Shown here one piece after another: positions 28,888 to 40,215 of a stretch of DNA of 64,000 bases. The notes below the pieces were generated by a model. It ran no database searches. It was not told the origin of the DNA and saw only the letters and a program-made list of their open reading frames with translations. The stretch lies in the NCBI GenBank assembly GCA_024509875.1, contig JAMPIV010008507.1, positions 121,326 through 185,325 on the forward strand, written 5' to 3'. Made by a program: the position numbers and the translations under genes. The DNA is from Oreohelix idahoensis. Its lineage: Eukaryota; Mollusca; Gastropoda; Stylommatophora; Oreohelicidae. Every line of letters begins with the position of its first letter. Position 1 is the stretch's first letter.

Positions 28888-30070
28888 CGAGGGAAGGTCA
28901 AAAAGTAATGCCTCCTATTTTTTATGTATGTAAATACTGCATCGGTGTGCAATTTGTAAATTTAGCAGGATTCCTCAAACTCTTCTGCACTGTATAGCAT
29001 TACCAACCTGTTTCAGTAACAGGTGGCACCACTGTAACAGTTTAAAAATGGCTGCCAAAGACGATCGGTTAAAACAACGTTATGTCATAGAATTCCTCAA
29101 TGCTGAAGGCAAGACCCCAATTCGCATCCACGAACGTTTGAAGAATGTTTATGGAGATTCAACAGTGGATGTTAGCACTGTCCGACGTTGGGTACATCGT
29201 TGTGACGAAGCTGAAGTAGGTCAATCTTCAATGGCTGACGCAAAGCGGACTGGCCGTCCGTCTACCGCAGTGACTCCACACAACATTCATCGAGTTGATG
29301 GCATCATTCGTGGTGACCGTCGGGTAACACTGGATGAACTTTCTTCCATGTTGTCCATTAGTAAAGGCAGTGTCCAGAACATCATTAAAGACCTGGGTTA
29401 TTCAAAAGTTTGTGCATGGTGGGTACCCAGAATGTTGACAGACAGACAACATCGCCGAAAGGAAAGAAGTTCAAAAGTTCACCATCTGTAGGGAAAGTTA
29501 TGGCCCCCGTGTTTTGGGATGAGAAGGGTGTGATTCTTCTCGACTTCTTGGAACAGGGAAACACGGTGAATGCAGACCGTTACATTGAAACTTTGAAGAA
29601 GCTTAGAGGTCGTCTTCGGCGACTTTACCCATTAAAAGATCAGAGAACTGCACTACTGTTGCACGATAATGCCACGCCACACACCGCTAAACGCACCAAT
29701 GATGCGATTGCAGAATTTGGCTGGACATTATTACCACATCCCCCTTACAGTCCCGATCTTGCACCTTCTGACTTCCATCTGTTTGGACCACTGACAGAAG
29801 ATCTTCGCGGACATCACTTTGAGGACACCGAGACCTTTAAACGCGCCGTACGCCAGTGTTTTAGGAAAAAGGACACACATTTTTACCGTGCGGGGATACA
29901 TGCCCTTGTGAGAAGATGGACAAAAACTGTAACAAATAACGGAGACTACATTCAGAAATAAATTTTTGAAGTTCAGACTTGGGGCTACATTTCATTGTGA
30001 ATTTTATCTGTTTTCTTGCCTATTGAATGAAATTAAAAATTACGAGGCATTACTTTTTGACCGTCCCTCG
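28888..30070 (+). mobile_element. mariner 2, internally deleted
   Basis: TIRs start CGAGGGAAGGTCAAAAAGTA (28888) and end with the complement at 30070, with one mismatch in about 27 bp. TA flanks both ends (28886-28887, 30071-30072). The transposase reading frames cover both DNA-binding motifs and the last two catalytic aspartates but not the first. Paralogous repeat R copies at about 33229 and 33509 show the empty site with a single TA. Confidence 0.93.
29048..29961 (+). pseudogene. mariner transposase with deletion of first catalytic Asp
   Basis: The first frame (29048-29491) starts MAAKDDRLKQRYVIEFLNAE and gives the HTH region (IRIHERLKNVYGD, STVRRWVHR) and the second HTH, ending at VPRMLTDRQ. 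The next frame resumes at about 29458 (GKKFKSSPSVGKV) and runs to HDNATPH and APSDFHLFGPL with D34D spacing, ending NGDYIQK. By comparison with the other mariner, some 60-75 codons including the TGDETW-type motif are missing. It cannot be active. Confidence 0.88.
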
Positions 30071-30072
30071 TA

Positions 30073-30345
30073 ATATGAACAACTGCCGATAAGAGAAAGT
30101 GGCATCACATTTGTCAAATCATTGTAAATAGGGACAATCACAATTATCAATTATGCTTGTTAAAAAACAAAAACGAACAAAATCAAGAAGAAACTCTAAA
30201 CAACAATATTAATGTGGAGGGGTGTAAAGGCCTGGTGGTTCCAGTTATATAACTGACTTTAACAGATATTTAATTGACTTTCATCTGTTAAAAGTCATAT
30301 GCATTATAAGAACAGCATCAGACCTTCACATTCCCAACCACTATA
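30073..30345 (-). repeat. repeat R, part right of mariner 2
   Basis: It continues the interrupted repeat (ATATGAACAACTGCCGATAA..., GGAGGGGTGTAAAGGCCTGG). It ends in the LINE J 3' region (GTTAAAAGTCATATGCATTA, TCAGACCTTCACATTCCCA). It is the inverse of 32985-33240. Confidence 0.7.
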
Positions 30346-31010
30346 TATTAACATTTGTTCGTGTTAAACATCTTTTTTGTAAACATAACGTATTTTTCTG
30401 TTGTGTATTTTAATTTCCAAATTTTTTCTATGAAAAGCCGGTGGGGGAGGGGGGGGGGGCGGGCAAATGAAAGCTCCGCCACGGGTGCCAAATGCTTCAG
30501 GTTCGCCGCTGATTATATATCACATCCAAACACTTCGGAGGTCCTAACTAGATAAACTGGAGCGACGGTCCCCGGCTGGCGCCTTCTTGCCCAGATTCTT
30601 GGAGGCAGAAATATTGCCAAATGTAACTGACCAAAAAACATTTCTCTTAAAGGAAAAGGATTTCTAAAAAAGGAAGGTTTGTAATTTTCGTGCAGGTGAT
30701 TTTAGCATGTAAAAAAGCGAGGAAAAAGCCACAAAGCCAAATGAATTTTCTAACGCCACCCAAATTTTTAAAAAGCCAGATTTCTTAAATCTGGTGTTAA
30801 AAAAGTCAATCTGGCAACACTGGATGCTAAAAGTCATTTTCCGGGCTTATATTTCATCAGCACAGCGCTTCCGTTAACAGAGTTCATTTATTTTTGAATA
30901 GTGAATTGTGCTCGGAAAACAGACTTTAGTCTAGGTTGAAAGTAACACGCCTCGCCCTTAGAGGGCAAAACCTTAAACACCAACTACATTATTTTAGTAA
31001 GTGCATATGT
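30346..31010. other. unassigned region with G-rich tract
   Basis: A G-rich run (about 30441-30465) is followed by a GC-richer stretch (CTCCGCCACGGGTGCCAAAT). The rest is AT-rich. It may hold a DNA-transposon remnant, but no terminus pair or coding motif was established. Confidence 0.35.
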
Positions 31011-31760
31011 TATACATAAAAACGGGAAATCAGCATCAGACCTTCACATTCCCAGCCACTAGGCCTATAGCCTATTAACATTTGTTCGTGTTAAATATTG
31101 TTTGACTGTATTATGCAGTTCCCTAGGTCTGTCTATTCTTAACACCTCTTCTACATTTATAGATAAGTTGGATGCTTGCAAATGATGCTGTTCTTACAAT
31201 ACATATGCCTTTAACAGACGAAAGTTAATTAAATATCTGGTAAAGTTATTCCTTCAAAATTTTCTGTTCTACATGATTCCTAGTCGGTTATTATAAATAT
31301 TTCATTAACTAGAAATGCCACACCTCCTCCTTTTTGAGTTTCTGTCCTATCATTTCGAAAGACTTTTTATTCAGGGATGGTAAAACGTTGACTAGGATTA
31401 AGATTAGTCTCTTGAATGGCAAATATTACTTTAGATTGTTTAAACATGCCTATTAATGCTGGTATATTTTGTTTGGCACTTCTGCAATTCCACTGTATTA
31501 TTCTAATGTTCTGCACGTCCATTATTTAACATATTTGTTGTATATATTTATTGGCTGTGTTTTTAATATTTTCTATATTATTTGTTTTCTTAAGTATTTC
31601 TGCTAGGTGGTAGTCCGTGTCTGGTTTCTTGATCTCCCGGGGTGGAATCACTGGCTTGTATTCACAACTGTTATTAATTGATGTAATTAATGTACCCAGA
31701 TGGACAATTTCCTCCATACACTTCCATCCTGTAGGGTATCTAGTGGTATTCATTGGATTG
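31011..31760 (-). mobile_element. LINE J, inverted half (ORF1 end, endonuclease start, 3' end)
   Basis: On the minus strand, 31753-31526 gives an ORF1-like tail (PTGWKCMEEIVHLGTLITSI). Then 31510-31260 gives an APE endonuclease N-terminus (IIQWNCRSAKQNIPALI, FAIQETNLNPSQ, KGGGVAFLVNE, with stops). Positions 31200-31030 match the coding 3' end seen at 32840-32975. The middle of the element is deleted. Confidence 0.6.
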
Positions 31761-31789
31761 GCCTGAGTTGTTAGTTGAATAAAGAATAA

Positions 31790-33010
31790 ACAACAGAACT
31801 ATCATAGTGGGAGATTTTAATGCTCATCATACAGCTTGGGGAGGCAATCTAATAGACAAATCAGGAAAACTACTGTTGGACTTCATTGAAAACAATGAAC
31901 TAATAATACTGAATGATGGATCAGTAACAAGAATTAACCCTTGTGCAAATCAGCAAGACACAGCTATTGATATAAGCATTGTAACACCAAATCTTTCTAA
32001 TGCAAAATGGGAAGTTATTGGGAATACAAATTCAGATCATTTACCCATTGAAATAACACTAAAAGAGAATTACAAACCTAACAAACTGGTAGAAAAACCG
32101 AAATTTTACTATAATAAAGCTAATGGAAGAGATAAAAATGAATAATATAGAAAATGAAAATATAGATGTATTTGCAGATAATCTCACAAAAGAAATATTA
32201 CTAATAGCTGTTAAACATATAACAAATGCATATATACCAGAACACATGGAGAAATTTCTGCCAAACACTGAACCCTACAACTAACTCTACAACAGATGTG
32301 TGGAATAAGTTAAAAGCCATTAAAGGCAGAACTAAACATATGATAATACCTCATATAAAAAGACCTGAAAGGGCAGAGACTGACTGGCAGAAAGCAGAGG
32401 TGCTGGCCAGGTACTACCATAGAGTTAGTTCTAAGGAAAATCTGGGACAGGCTGAAGTCAACAGAAGAGCAACACTTCTTAAAAAAACTCAGTAAAGAAG
32501 TACCTTATAATGCTGAAAATTTATCATATTTAAATGCAGATATTACAATGGAAGAAGTTGAAAATACAATAAAGGACAAAACAAATACATCAGCAGGGCA
32601 TGACATCTTGAGCTATGAAATCTTGAAACACACCTGAAAGGAAGACATGCATATACGATGTTCAACGCTCCAACAAGAAAATGTCCCAGTAATAAGAAAC
32701 TCAGACTACAGCTGGGAAAAGGCTAATTCAGAATAGAAGAACCTTACTGTGCAGGATGTCTTCAAGACAATAATTATAGAACATTTCTTGTTAAAATGTA
32801 AGAGGTATGAACAAATGAGAATACCAATATTAGATTATTTGCTAGCATCCAACTTATCTATAAATATAGAAGAGGTGTTAAGAATAGACAGACCTAGGGA
32901 ACTGCATAATATAGTCAAACAATATTTAACACGAACAATGTTAATATATAGTGGCTGGGAATGTGAAGGTCTGATGCTTGCTTACAATGCATATGACTTT
33001 TAACAGATGA
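31790..33010 (+). mobile_element. LINE J, plus-strand half (endonuclease C-half to 3' end)
   Basis: The frame at 31807-32145 reads MGDFNAHHTAWGGNLIDKSG, DIDISIVTP-like, NTNSDHLPIEITL: the endonuclease Asp and SDH motifs of I/jockey-type LINEs. Linker and RT remnants (32290-32640) are broken. The C-terminus (32749-33003) has HFLLKCKRYEQMR and ends near 33003. With 31011-31760 it forms a head-to-head pair. Confidence 0.65.
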
Positions 33011-33595
33011 AAGTCAATTAAATATCTGTTAAAGTCATTTACATAACTGGAACCAACAGGCCTTTACACCCCTCCACTTTAATATTATTCTTGTTCAGAG
33101 TTTCTTCTTGAGTTTTTTTAAAATTTATTTTTATTTTTTAGTAACATATAAGTACAATTGTGATTGTCCCTATTTACAATGATTTGGCAAATGTGATGCC
33201 ACTTTCTCATATCGGCAGTTGTTCATATTATTTGGAATTGAAAACAATATATATTCTAATTATAACACATCAGAGGTTGAACGGGATATTTTTCTTCATT
33301 AATATTAAAAAAAACAATGGTAAAGTCAGTTATATAACTGAAACCACCAGGCCTTTACACCCCTCCACTTTAATACTGTTTTTGTTCAGAGTTTCTTCTT
33401 GATTTTGTTTGTTTTTTTAAACGTATAAGCACAATTGTGATTGTCCCTATTTACAATGATTTGACAAATGTGATGCCACTTTCGCATATCGGCAGTTGTT
33501 CATATTATTTGGAATTGAACACAATATATATCCTAATTATAACCCATCAGAGGTTGAAAGGGATATTTTTCTTCATTAATTTGAAAAACGAAAGT
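33011..33595 (+). repeat. two tandem repeat R units
   Basis: Units at about 33011-33320 and 33321-33595 share CAGGCCTTTACACCCCTCCA, TTGTCCCTATTTACAATGAT, ATCGGCAGTTGTTCATATTA and AGAGGTTGAA-GGGATATTTT. The first follows the LINE J 3' end directly, so R may be its 3' UTR. Confidence 0.75.
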
Positions 33596-33905
33596 GAGAA
33601 ATTGGCTGAGGAATCTTGTGAAATGCTATAAAATGTTATCTGGTGTGAAAAAGTAGGCCCTATCTGTCAAGTCTTGTGAAGTGTAGACCTGACTGAAAAA
33701 AAAAGGAAAATTGCAAACTTACGCTGATATAATTGCAAACAAATGTTCAGAATATCAGTGCACATTTAGTTTGAAACTTATCTACACATTGTTATCACAG
33801 TCAGTTCAAGGATGTAATTTTATTTTTTCTTCAAAACAACATATTTCTGTAAAATCAGGCACCATAAATTGGTGCAGAATGTCTCTTCAGGTGGTGTTTT
33901 AAAAA
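33596..33905 (+). repeat. 290-bp module, copy 1
   Basis: Contains TCTTGTGAAGTGTAGACCTG, CACATTTAGTTTGAAACTTA and a GGTGGTGTTTTAAAAACAGG end. Diverged copies occur at 35230-35600 and 35640-35850. No coding capacity. Confidence 0.6.
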
Positions 33906-33911
33906 CAGGCA

Positions 33912-34125
33912 GTAAAAGGTAAAGATACCGTTACATGCCCATTGAGGCATACTAGGAATATGATGTTAGGCCCATATTTTCTTGACCATCGACAGACTAG
34001 GGGTGATGTGGCCAGCATTACGCCAGCTGCCTTAACCTTACCAGAGTTGCTTTTGTACCCAATTCATGAGGCTGGGTTGACCTCGGAGCAATTTGTGGTC
34101 TAAAAAATCCCACATCAACGGGATT
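33912..34125 (+). mobile_element. SINE-like block
   Basis: It carries phrases typical of invertebrate SINE bodies (GTACCCAATTCATGAGGCTG, GGTTGACCTCGG) and ends ACGGGATTGACATGAC. It interrupts the spacing between the first module copy and LINE D. No TSD was proven. Confidence 0.4.
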
Positions 34126-34186
34126 GACATGACAGGCAGTTCTTCATGAAGGACAGCTTACAGAACCGTTTGGGAAAAGAACAGAA

Positions 34187-34456
34187 GTGCGACAGGGATG
34201 CCTCTTGTCTCCATTTATTTTCTTACTAGCAATAGACTGGGTTGTGAGAACATCGACAACACACAACAGAAATGGAATCCAGTGGACTCTGACTAAGAAG
34301 TTGGATGATCTGGATTTTGCTGATGACTTGGCTCTTCTGTCCCATAATTGTAATCAGATGCAGGGCAAATTGAAAACACTCGATGAGATGTCACAGCGAT
34401 TAGGTCTGAAAATACACAGGGAAAAGACTAAAAATAATGAGAATAAATGCAGGTAA
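34187..34456 (+). pseudogene. LINE D RT palm fragment
   Basis: It reads MRQGCLLSPFIFLLAIDWVV (RQGC box, motif 4), then KKLDDLDFADDLALLSHNCN with the intact catalytic FADD box, then the LGLKIHREKTK segment. Upstream RT motifs are missing because of truncation, so there is no active enzyme. Confidence 0.75.
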
Positions 34457-34922
34457 TGATAACAAGGTTGAACTTGAAGAAACACCACTTCAGGATGTAG
34501 AATTGTACACATATCTTGGCAGCAATATAGACAAAGTTGGAGGGACAGACGGTGATATCAAAATAAGAATACAAAAAGCAAGAGGAGCTTTCATTGCATT
34601 GGGAAATATATGGAGATCAAGAGAAATCGAATCCAACACGAAAATAAGAATCTTCAACTCAAATGTGAAGTCAGTACTATTATATGGCTCTGAAATACGG
34701 AGAACAACAAAGACAGCAACCAAAAAGCTACAGACTTTCATAAATGGGTGCTTGCATAGAATAGAAGGATTAAAATGGTATGACAAGGTTACCAACGTGG
34801 AACTGATGACAAGAACCAGACAAGTGCCAGTTGAACAAGAGATGAGAAGAAGACGATGGCGATGGATAGGACACACACTGAGGAAACCTGTTGATAGCAT
34901 TACAAGGCAGTCCTTGTTCTAG
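34437..34922 (+). pseudogene. LINE D thumb and C-terminal domain
   Basis: It continues the palm frame after a shift: ELYTYLGSNIDKVGGTDGDI, RGAFIALGNIWRSREI, VKSVLLYGSE, KLQTFINGCLHRIEGLKWYD and HTLRKPVDSITRQSLF. The VKSVLLYGS motif is the one tandemly expanded in the copy at 62194-62490. Confidence 0.72.
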
Positions 34923-35107
34923 AACCCCCAGGGCAAGAGAGGCAGAGGTAGACCAAGAGGCACATGGAGAAGAGAGCTGCAAACAGAGGTGAAAATGATG
35001 ATGAGAACGTGGAAAGAACTTGAGATGATGGCACTTGACAGGAGGACTTGGCATGTGTTTGTTGAAGGCCTATGCTCCTTTGGGAGTGGAGGGTTATGAA
35101 TATTAAT

Positions 35108-35178
35108 GAATGAACTGGGCATCGAACCATGGACCACCGAGCTAGGAAGCCTGTGCACTAACCACTGCTCTACCACAG
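35108..35178 (-). mobile_element. tRNA-derived SINE head
   Basis: On the minus strand GTGGTAGAGCAGTGGTTAGT (A-box region) and ATGGTTCGATGCCC (B box) are spaced as in a tRNA of about 72 nt. Cloverleaf pairing is imperfect and no tRNA identity is evident, so this is a SINE remnant next to LINE D. Confidence 0.55.
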
Positions 35179-35189
35179 CAGAAAAAACA

Positions 35190-35970
35190 TGCAGTAGATA
35201 TATTATTTCAGTAGGTTCTTTTGGTATATATAAAAAATATAGGAAAGTGAATGAAAAATCTTGTGAAATGCTTTAAATCATTTTTTTGGTATGAAAATGT
35301 GTCTATTATTCCTTGTGATTGAGGTGTGATAAAAAAATAATTCAACAAATGTGAAAATAAAATTGTGTCCTTCACTGAAATATTTAAGCTCCAGTTTAAT
35401 CTAGGGCAGTAATATGTTTAGAGTTTCAATACACATTTAGTTTGAAACATATCTATGTATTTGTATCATTATCACTTCACATATATAATATTTTTGTAAA
35501 GAGAACCACGTATTTTTTAAAATAAAAACGGGCATCTAAAATTGGTGCATTTTTTTTCTAAATGTTGTTTTAAAAACAAGGTCTAAAAATGTAGGACCTA
35601 AATTGAATCAGTAGTTGCATGTTCTATGAATAAAAATATGGGAAAAGAACAAATAAATCTTGTGAAATGTTTTTAAACTATTATGTGAAAAAGTGTCTGT
35701 GTCTTGTGAAGTGTAGACCTGATGGACAATAACCGTAAAAAAAGATTAAGTAAATGTGCATCCATTTTAAAACACATCAATCCTTTGTCACAGTCACTTC
35801 ACAGATATAATTTGTGTGACTCTTTTTCCTAAACCATTTCTGTAAAAGCCAAAGATGAAACTACTAAAACTAACATTATTTACATATACCAAATTCTATT
35901 TTATGTTTCCCAGAAGAATGTTGCCACTAATCATATGCTTTCATGGTAGTCATAAATACTTGAGGTCCAA
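35190..35970 (+). repeat. 290-bp module, copies 2 and 3
   Basis: Copies at about 35230-35600 and 35640-35850 share CTTGTGAAATG, GTGTAGACCTGATGGACAAT, ACACATTTAGTTTGAAACAT and the TTTTAAAAACA-type end with copy 1. They are separated by a short spacer. No gene. Confidence 0.55.
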
Positions 35971-37100
35971 CAATATCAGTACCTACATTTTCTTGAATAC
36001 TTAGTGTACTCAGAACAGCAGAAGCTTAAATTGGTTGGTGAAGCAGATTTCTCTTTAACTGTGGGTATGGTGAAAACAGTATAACATTGAAGCATTGACC
36101 TCCTCTGCTTCAAGCAAAGAGAGGAAAATTTTTTCCACTTATTTAAAAAAAAATGTTCTGTTATGTACACCATAACAGCCAACTCTTTGTTCTAGGAAGT
36201 CACACCCATTCACTGAATTGTTGTATTCATCTATAATTTTCAGCTTTACAATGTTCTTCCATGTGGTTATGGTCTATACTTAGGCCTGAGAAAACAGAAG
36301 AAAAAACTGATTTCTTGGCCTTTTTTATCTCTAAAGGCTGTACACAACATCTTGCTAGTTTGTGTCATGTACCATCTGTTTTCAAGATAAGTAAGGTGCA
36401 GAGTCTTCAGTTTCAAAGGGAAATTTCTTAAGATAATGTTAGGAGTGCGGTTTAATATTGCTTCTTCTCCAGTAAGAAGTCAGTGTGTTCTCTTGAGGTG
36501 TAATTCCTGCCTTTAAAAAAATGACGGCCTGTATCCAAAGGCTGTATTAGGGTCTGAAAATTCTTTACAGCTTGCCCACTGTTTGAATCCACTTCAGGAT
36601 CATATGATATATCTGAAACAAAATATGTGAACATGTTTCACATATCCAGTTGCTGATTCACATAAACCAAAGACTTTTCTGTGATATCTGCTTGGTTTAT
36701 GTGGATTATATTACTTGTATTGCCATCTGCTTTTGTAGCCTATGCCCATTTCCTCCAAACTGAGATTTTGGAATGAGTGAAAGGCATTCTGAAATTTTTG
36801 TAATAAAATATTCATAAATGGTTCAGTCTTTTCTTTTCCTTGTGAATGTCATCAGAGACATGAAGCATATTATGATTCATTTCTATTTCTTGAAAATATG
36901 TGACTAAACCAAGGTGTATACAATTCTGCAGATGTAGACCAGTAGTCACGGATGAATGGTTTCTTCTGAATCCCAATATTTATTAGGAGCATACATTAAA
37001 TATTGTTTCGAAGGATTATTCTGAATACATTTGAGTTTGGCATTATAACTGATGCACTGACACACATAATCTTTAATTTCATCAGTAAATAAAAACACTA
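35971..37100 (-). pseudogene. piggyBac-like transposase relic
   Basis: Read through stops and shifts on the minus strand, 36640-36452 gives TGRHFFKGRNYTSREHTDFL then LEKKQY. This resembles the piggyBac D-N-[FY]-[YF]-TS-x-L-x-x-x-LLEK segment. Then 36270-36060 gives a DHNHMEEHCKAENY-like stretch (family: DYN-x-x-MGGVDR-D) and KWKKFSSLCLKQ/EKIFLSLLEAEEVNASMLY (family: KWWKKLFFHLL...VNA-ILY). Upstream sequence to about 37100 is too decayed to call. Confidence 0.42.
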
Positions 37101-37177
37101 TCATTTCAGTGGGGTTGACAGGTCAAACCCCTAAGTCACACCTTTTGACAAAACTGAAATGCATTTTTTTGTGTCAT

Positions 37178-38523
37178 CTTCTTCTTTGATCCATAGCCGC
37201 GGACAGTCAAAGCAGTCAGTGGCCATTACGCCTGGTGGCGTCTTGTAGGGCAACAACAAATTGATTCCACTTTGCTCGGTCGGTGGCCATCCTTCGTACA
37301 GTGCCCCAACTCTGGTTCATTCTTTGCATCTCAGCCTCCACAGTCCTCCGCCAAGTTGTTTTTGGTAGGCCTCTCTTTCATCTTCCTTCAGGGGCCCATA
37401 GCATAGCTGTTCTTGTGATGGCATCGGGGTCTCTTCTGAGGACATGGCCAACCCAGCTTCAGTGTCTGCCACTTATGATGGTGTGCATGTCCTCTTGCTT
37501 GCTCCGAGTAAGCAGATCTTGGTTGGTGATGGTATTCGGCCAAAAGATTCAGAGAATTTTTCTAAGGCATGTTGTGTGAAAAGAAGACAATTTCGACATT
37601 TCCTTCTCTGTAACTCTCCAGCATTCCGCACCATAGAGAAGCACACAGCTCTGATATAATCTTAATTTTGTGCTTGTGCTGTACTGAGAGGACTTCTGGA
37701 TGTTGTTGAGACTAAAAAAGGCTGTTCTTGCTTTGTTCATTCTGTTGTTGATGTATTTGCTTGCTCCGCCATCTGGTGTTACTATGCATCCTAGGTATGT
37801 GATGGTGTCTGTCTGTTCCAGTTGCTGATTCCTTACTGATATGGGCTCAGGGTTGCTCACATTGAGCGTCATGACCTCTGTCTTCTTTAGATTGATGTTC
37901 AAGCCCACCTGCTGGCTATACTTATTAAGTCTATCCATTTTTTCCTGGATGTGTTGATGTGAATGTGCTAGTAGTGCAATGTTATCCGCAAATTCCAGAT
38001 CTTCCAATGTAGAAAATGTAGTCCATCTTATTCCTCCAGGACTGTTGTCTGGCGCATCACCCAGTCTATGACTGTTAAAAATAGAGTGGTTGATAAGGGG
38101 CATCCCTGTCATACTCCTGTCTTCACCTCAAAGGTTAGGTTGCTCAGCCCAATGCTACACGTAAAGTTGGCATAGAGGCTTTTTATGATTGACACTATGC
38201 AGCTTGGAATTCCATAAGCCCTCAGTATTTTCCATAAACTGTCCCTATGTATACTGTCAAAAGCCTTTTCAAAATAAACTAAATTAATGTACAGCCCTCT
38301 TTGCCATTCTGCGCACTGCTCAATAATGTTCCTGAGGGTAAATATATGATCTACACATCTTCTGTTCTTTCTAAATCCTGCTTGTTCTTTCCTCAGTTTG
38401 TGGTCTACTGCTTTTGAGATTCTCTGTATAATTATCCTGCCTAGTATTTTGCTGGGAACTGAGAGAAGAGTTATTCCTCTCCAATTATTGCAGTCTGCAA
38501 GATCTCCCTTCTTGGGCAATTTA
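37178..38523 (-). mobile_element. LINE A copy 4, RT to 3' end
   Basis: The minus strand has RT motifs (GDLADCNNWRGITLLSVPSK, GFRKNRRCVDHIFTLRNIIE, YFEKAFDSIHRDSLWKIL; 38109-38519). A stop lies in the V-x-QGCPLS box, and FADN replaces FADD. The C-terminus and (AAG)n tail end at 37178. Flanks TTTTTTTGTGTCAT (left, to 37177) and TTTTGTG(TG)nTCAT (right, about 38528-38546) look like a TSD altered by TG expansion. Confidence 0.8.
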
Positions 38524-38546
38524 TTAATTTTGTGTGTGTGTGTGTC

Positions 38547-38905
38547 ATGCCTTTGTCAATTTCTATCCACTCTGGGACATCTTGTGAGACTCTACTTGCC
38601 TCTCAACTTGTAACTGTTCTGTTAACTTTATTGATTGTTTGAATTGAGTTTTTACGCTTTCCATTCCCTTTACTGACAGAAAGTTTATCAGTTGTTATGC
38701 TACCTCATACCTGTTCATTCAGCTGCTCAGTATCCCCATCAGAATAATCACTTTCATGAATATTCTAACATGAAGTCTTAGCAAAGTCTTCATCTGAATC
38801 ACTAAGACTAACTGAAAAACTACTGTCGCTATAATTCTCTCCTGTTCACTGAGAAATAAGCAGCCATTCTTGATCAGCTTATAGCCAGTGTTAAGAAGAG
38901 GAATG
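38547..38905. other. spacer
   Basis: No recognised coding motif. An 84-codon minus-strand frame (38719-38973) shows no family similarity. Confidence 0.4.
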
Positions 38906-39406
38906 ATGATAGGAAACTCTTTACAGAGCGATACAACAGGAGGCAATCTGATCATCAGAAGGAGTCCCCCCATCAGACAAGTGTTTTGGCCCAGTATACT
39001 CCTTTACACTCTAAGGGGGGTGGGCCCACTTGGGTCATGACTCCCAAGTGTCTCAGCCTCCTGTTGTCTTGTATCGAAAATGAACCCATTCCACCCTGGT
39101 AGCAACCTCAAAATCCACAACTCCTCCAGCCGTGGAGGCAATTGTGAAAGTAACAAAGAGAAGACAAATTACTCCGTTCGTTCCGTCGCACACAACTAGG
39201 ACAGACACAGACACACCTGCGAGAAGCCGACGAGGCTAGCCACTGCACGCTAGCCACTGAAACTCTGTGCCCAACACCTCTTATAATATACTCCGCCTGT
39301 TGCTCGTCAGTCACAACCCTTTCATCAGTACACTGAAAAACTCAACGTACTGTGGAGTTAGAAAAATTGCTGGTGTTTTCTGTACCGCAGAGTTTACTGT
39401 CACGGT

Positions 39407-40215
39407 TTCCATAGCCCATTGCGGTTGTTCCACAGCCAGCACGATGCCTTTTCAGCAGTTTCACTAAGCCTCTTCAGTGCCCTTGTTCTCGACTGTCCCC
39501 TCAGCCCCAACAGTTTCAATAAATCATACACTGATGCAGCCACGAGCCCTCTTGCGCCCACCTCAACAGCCATGACCTTTGCAGTGGACCCATTGTGTCT
39601 CAGATCCGCGGCCAGATCAATATACTTGACCGCTTTGAACGAATGTTGCTTGTCCAATCTGGATTCAAATGGCATGGACAGTTCAATCAGTATAACCTGA
39701 AGCGATGCTGAAGAATGAAGCACTATATCCGGCCATCTCCGCGATTTTCTGATACTCTCTGGATATGCCCCTCGTCCAGGTAGGTCTACCGCCATCTCCC
39801 AGTCATTTGCACAGTCAAGAAGAGATGGTAAACTGCTACCAGGTTTACTCGGTTTGGGGTGTGCTGACTTTTCTGCCCTCAGAAAGTATGTATTTATGGT
39901 GCTCAGCCTGGCTTTGCTATTCGCCTTCATCCTTGCCAGGTCTATTATTTCAGCAAGCTCAGTTAGCATTTTTGTTGTGGTGCCAAGTGTATCGCCCTTG
40001 CCCTAATGACACCTTACATGGTGAGAGTATGTGTTCAAGTGTCTGCCTCCCCTGGCACAGGGGGCACTGCTCATCATCCGACTTTCTCCATCTCACAAGG
40101 TTTGTGGCCGACGGCAGCAGGTCATACATTGATCTAACAAAGAAGCTGAGCCTAAGAGGTGCCATATGCCATATATCATTCCATGTCAAGGACCTCTGCA
40201 GGGCTCCTTCCCACG
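39407..40215 (-). pseudogene. R2-type CCHC finger and restriction-like endonuclease
   Basis: Reading the minus strand: TWNDIWHMAPLRLSFFVRSM, then the zinc finger CPLCQGRQTLEHILSPC (C-x2-C...H...C), a frame change at about 39965, then LTELAEIIDLARMKANSKAR. The PD-(D/E)XK-type core WPDIVLHSSASLQVILIELS then MPFESRLDK follows, and it ends NNRNGLWKP. In R2-type LINEs this endonuclease nicks the target for reverse transcription. One frameshift separates finger and nuclease, so the copy is probably inactive. Confidence 0.78.

Larger units (their letters stand above)
34130..35100 (+). mobile_element. LINE D copy 3, best-preserved C-terminal half
   Basis: Starts at about the RT palm. Two open frames (34187-34456 and 34437-34922) cover QGC, the FADD box, the YLGS thumb and the C-terminus, followed by the QGKRGRGRPRGTWRREL block to about 35085. 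The 5' half is missing. The 3' end is TATGAATATTAATGAATGAA. One frameshift lies in the overlap, and a stop lies at 34920. Confidence 0.78.
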
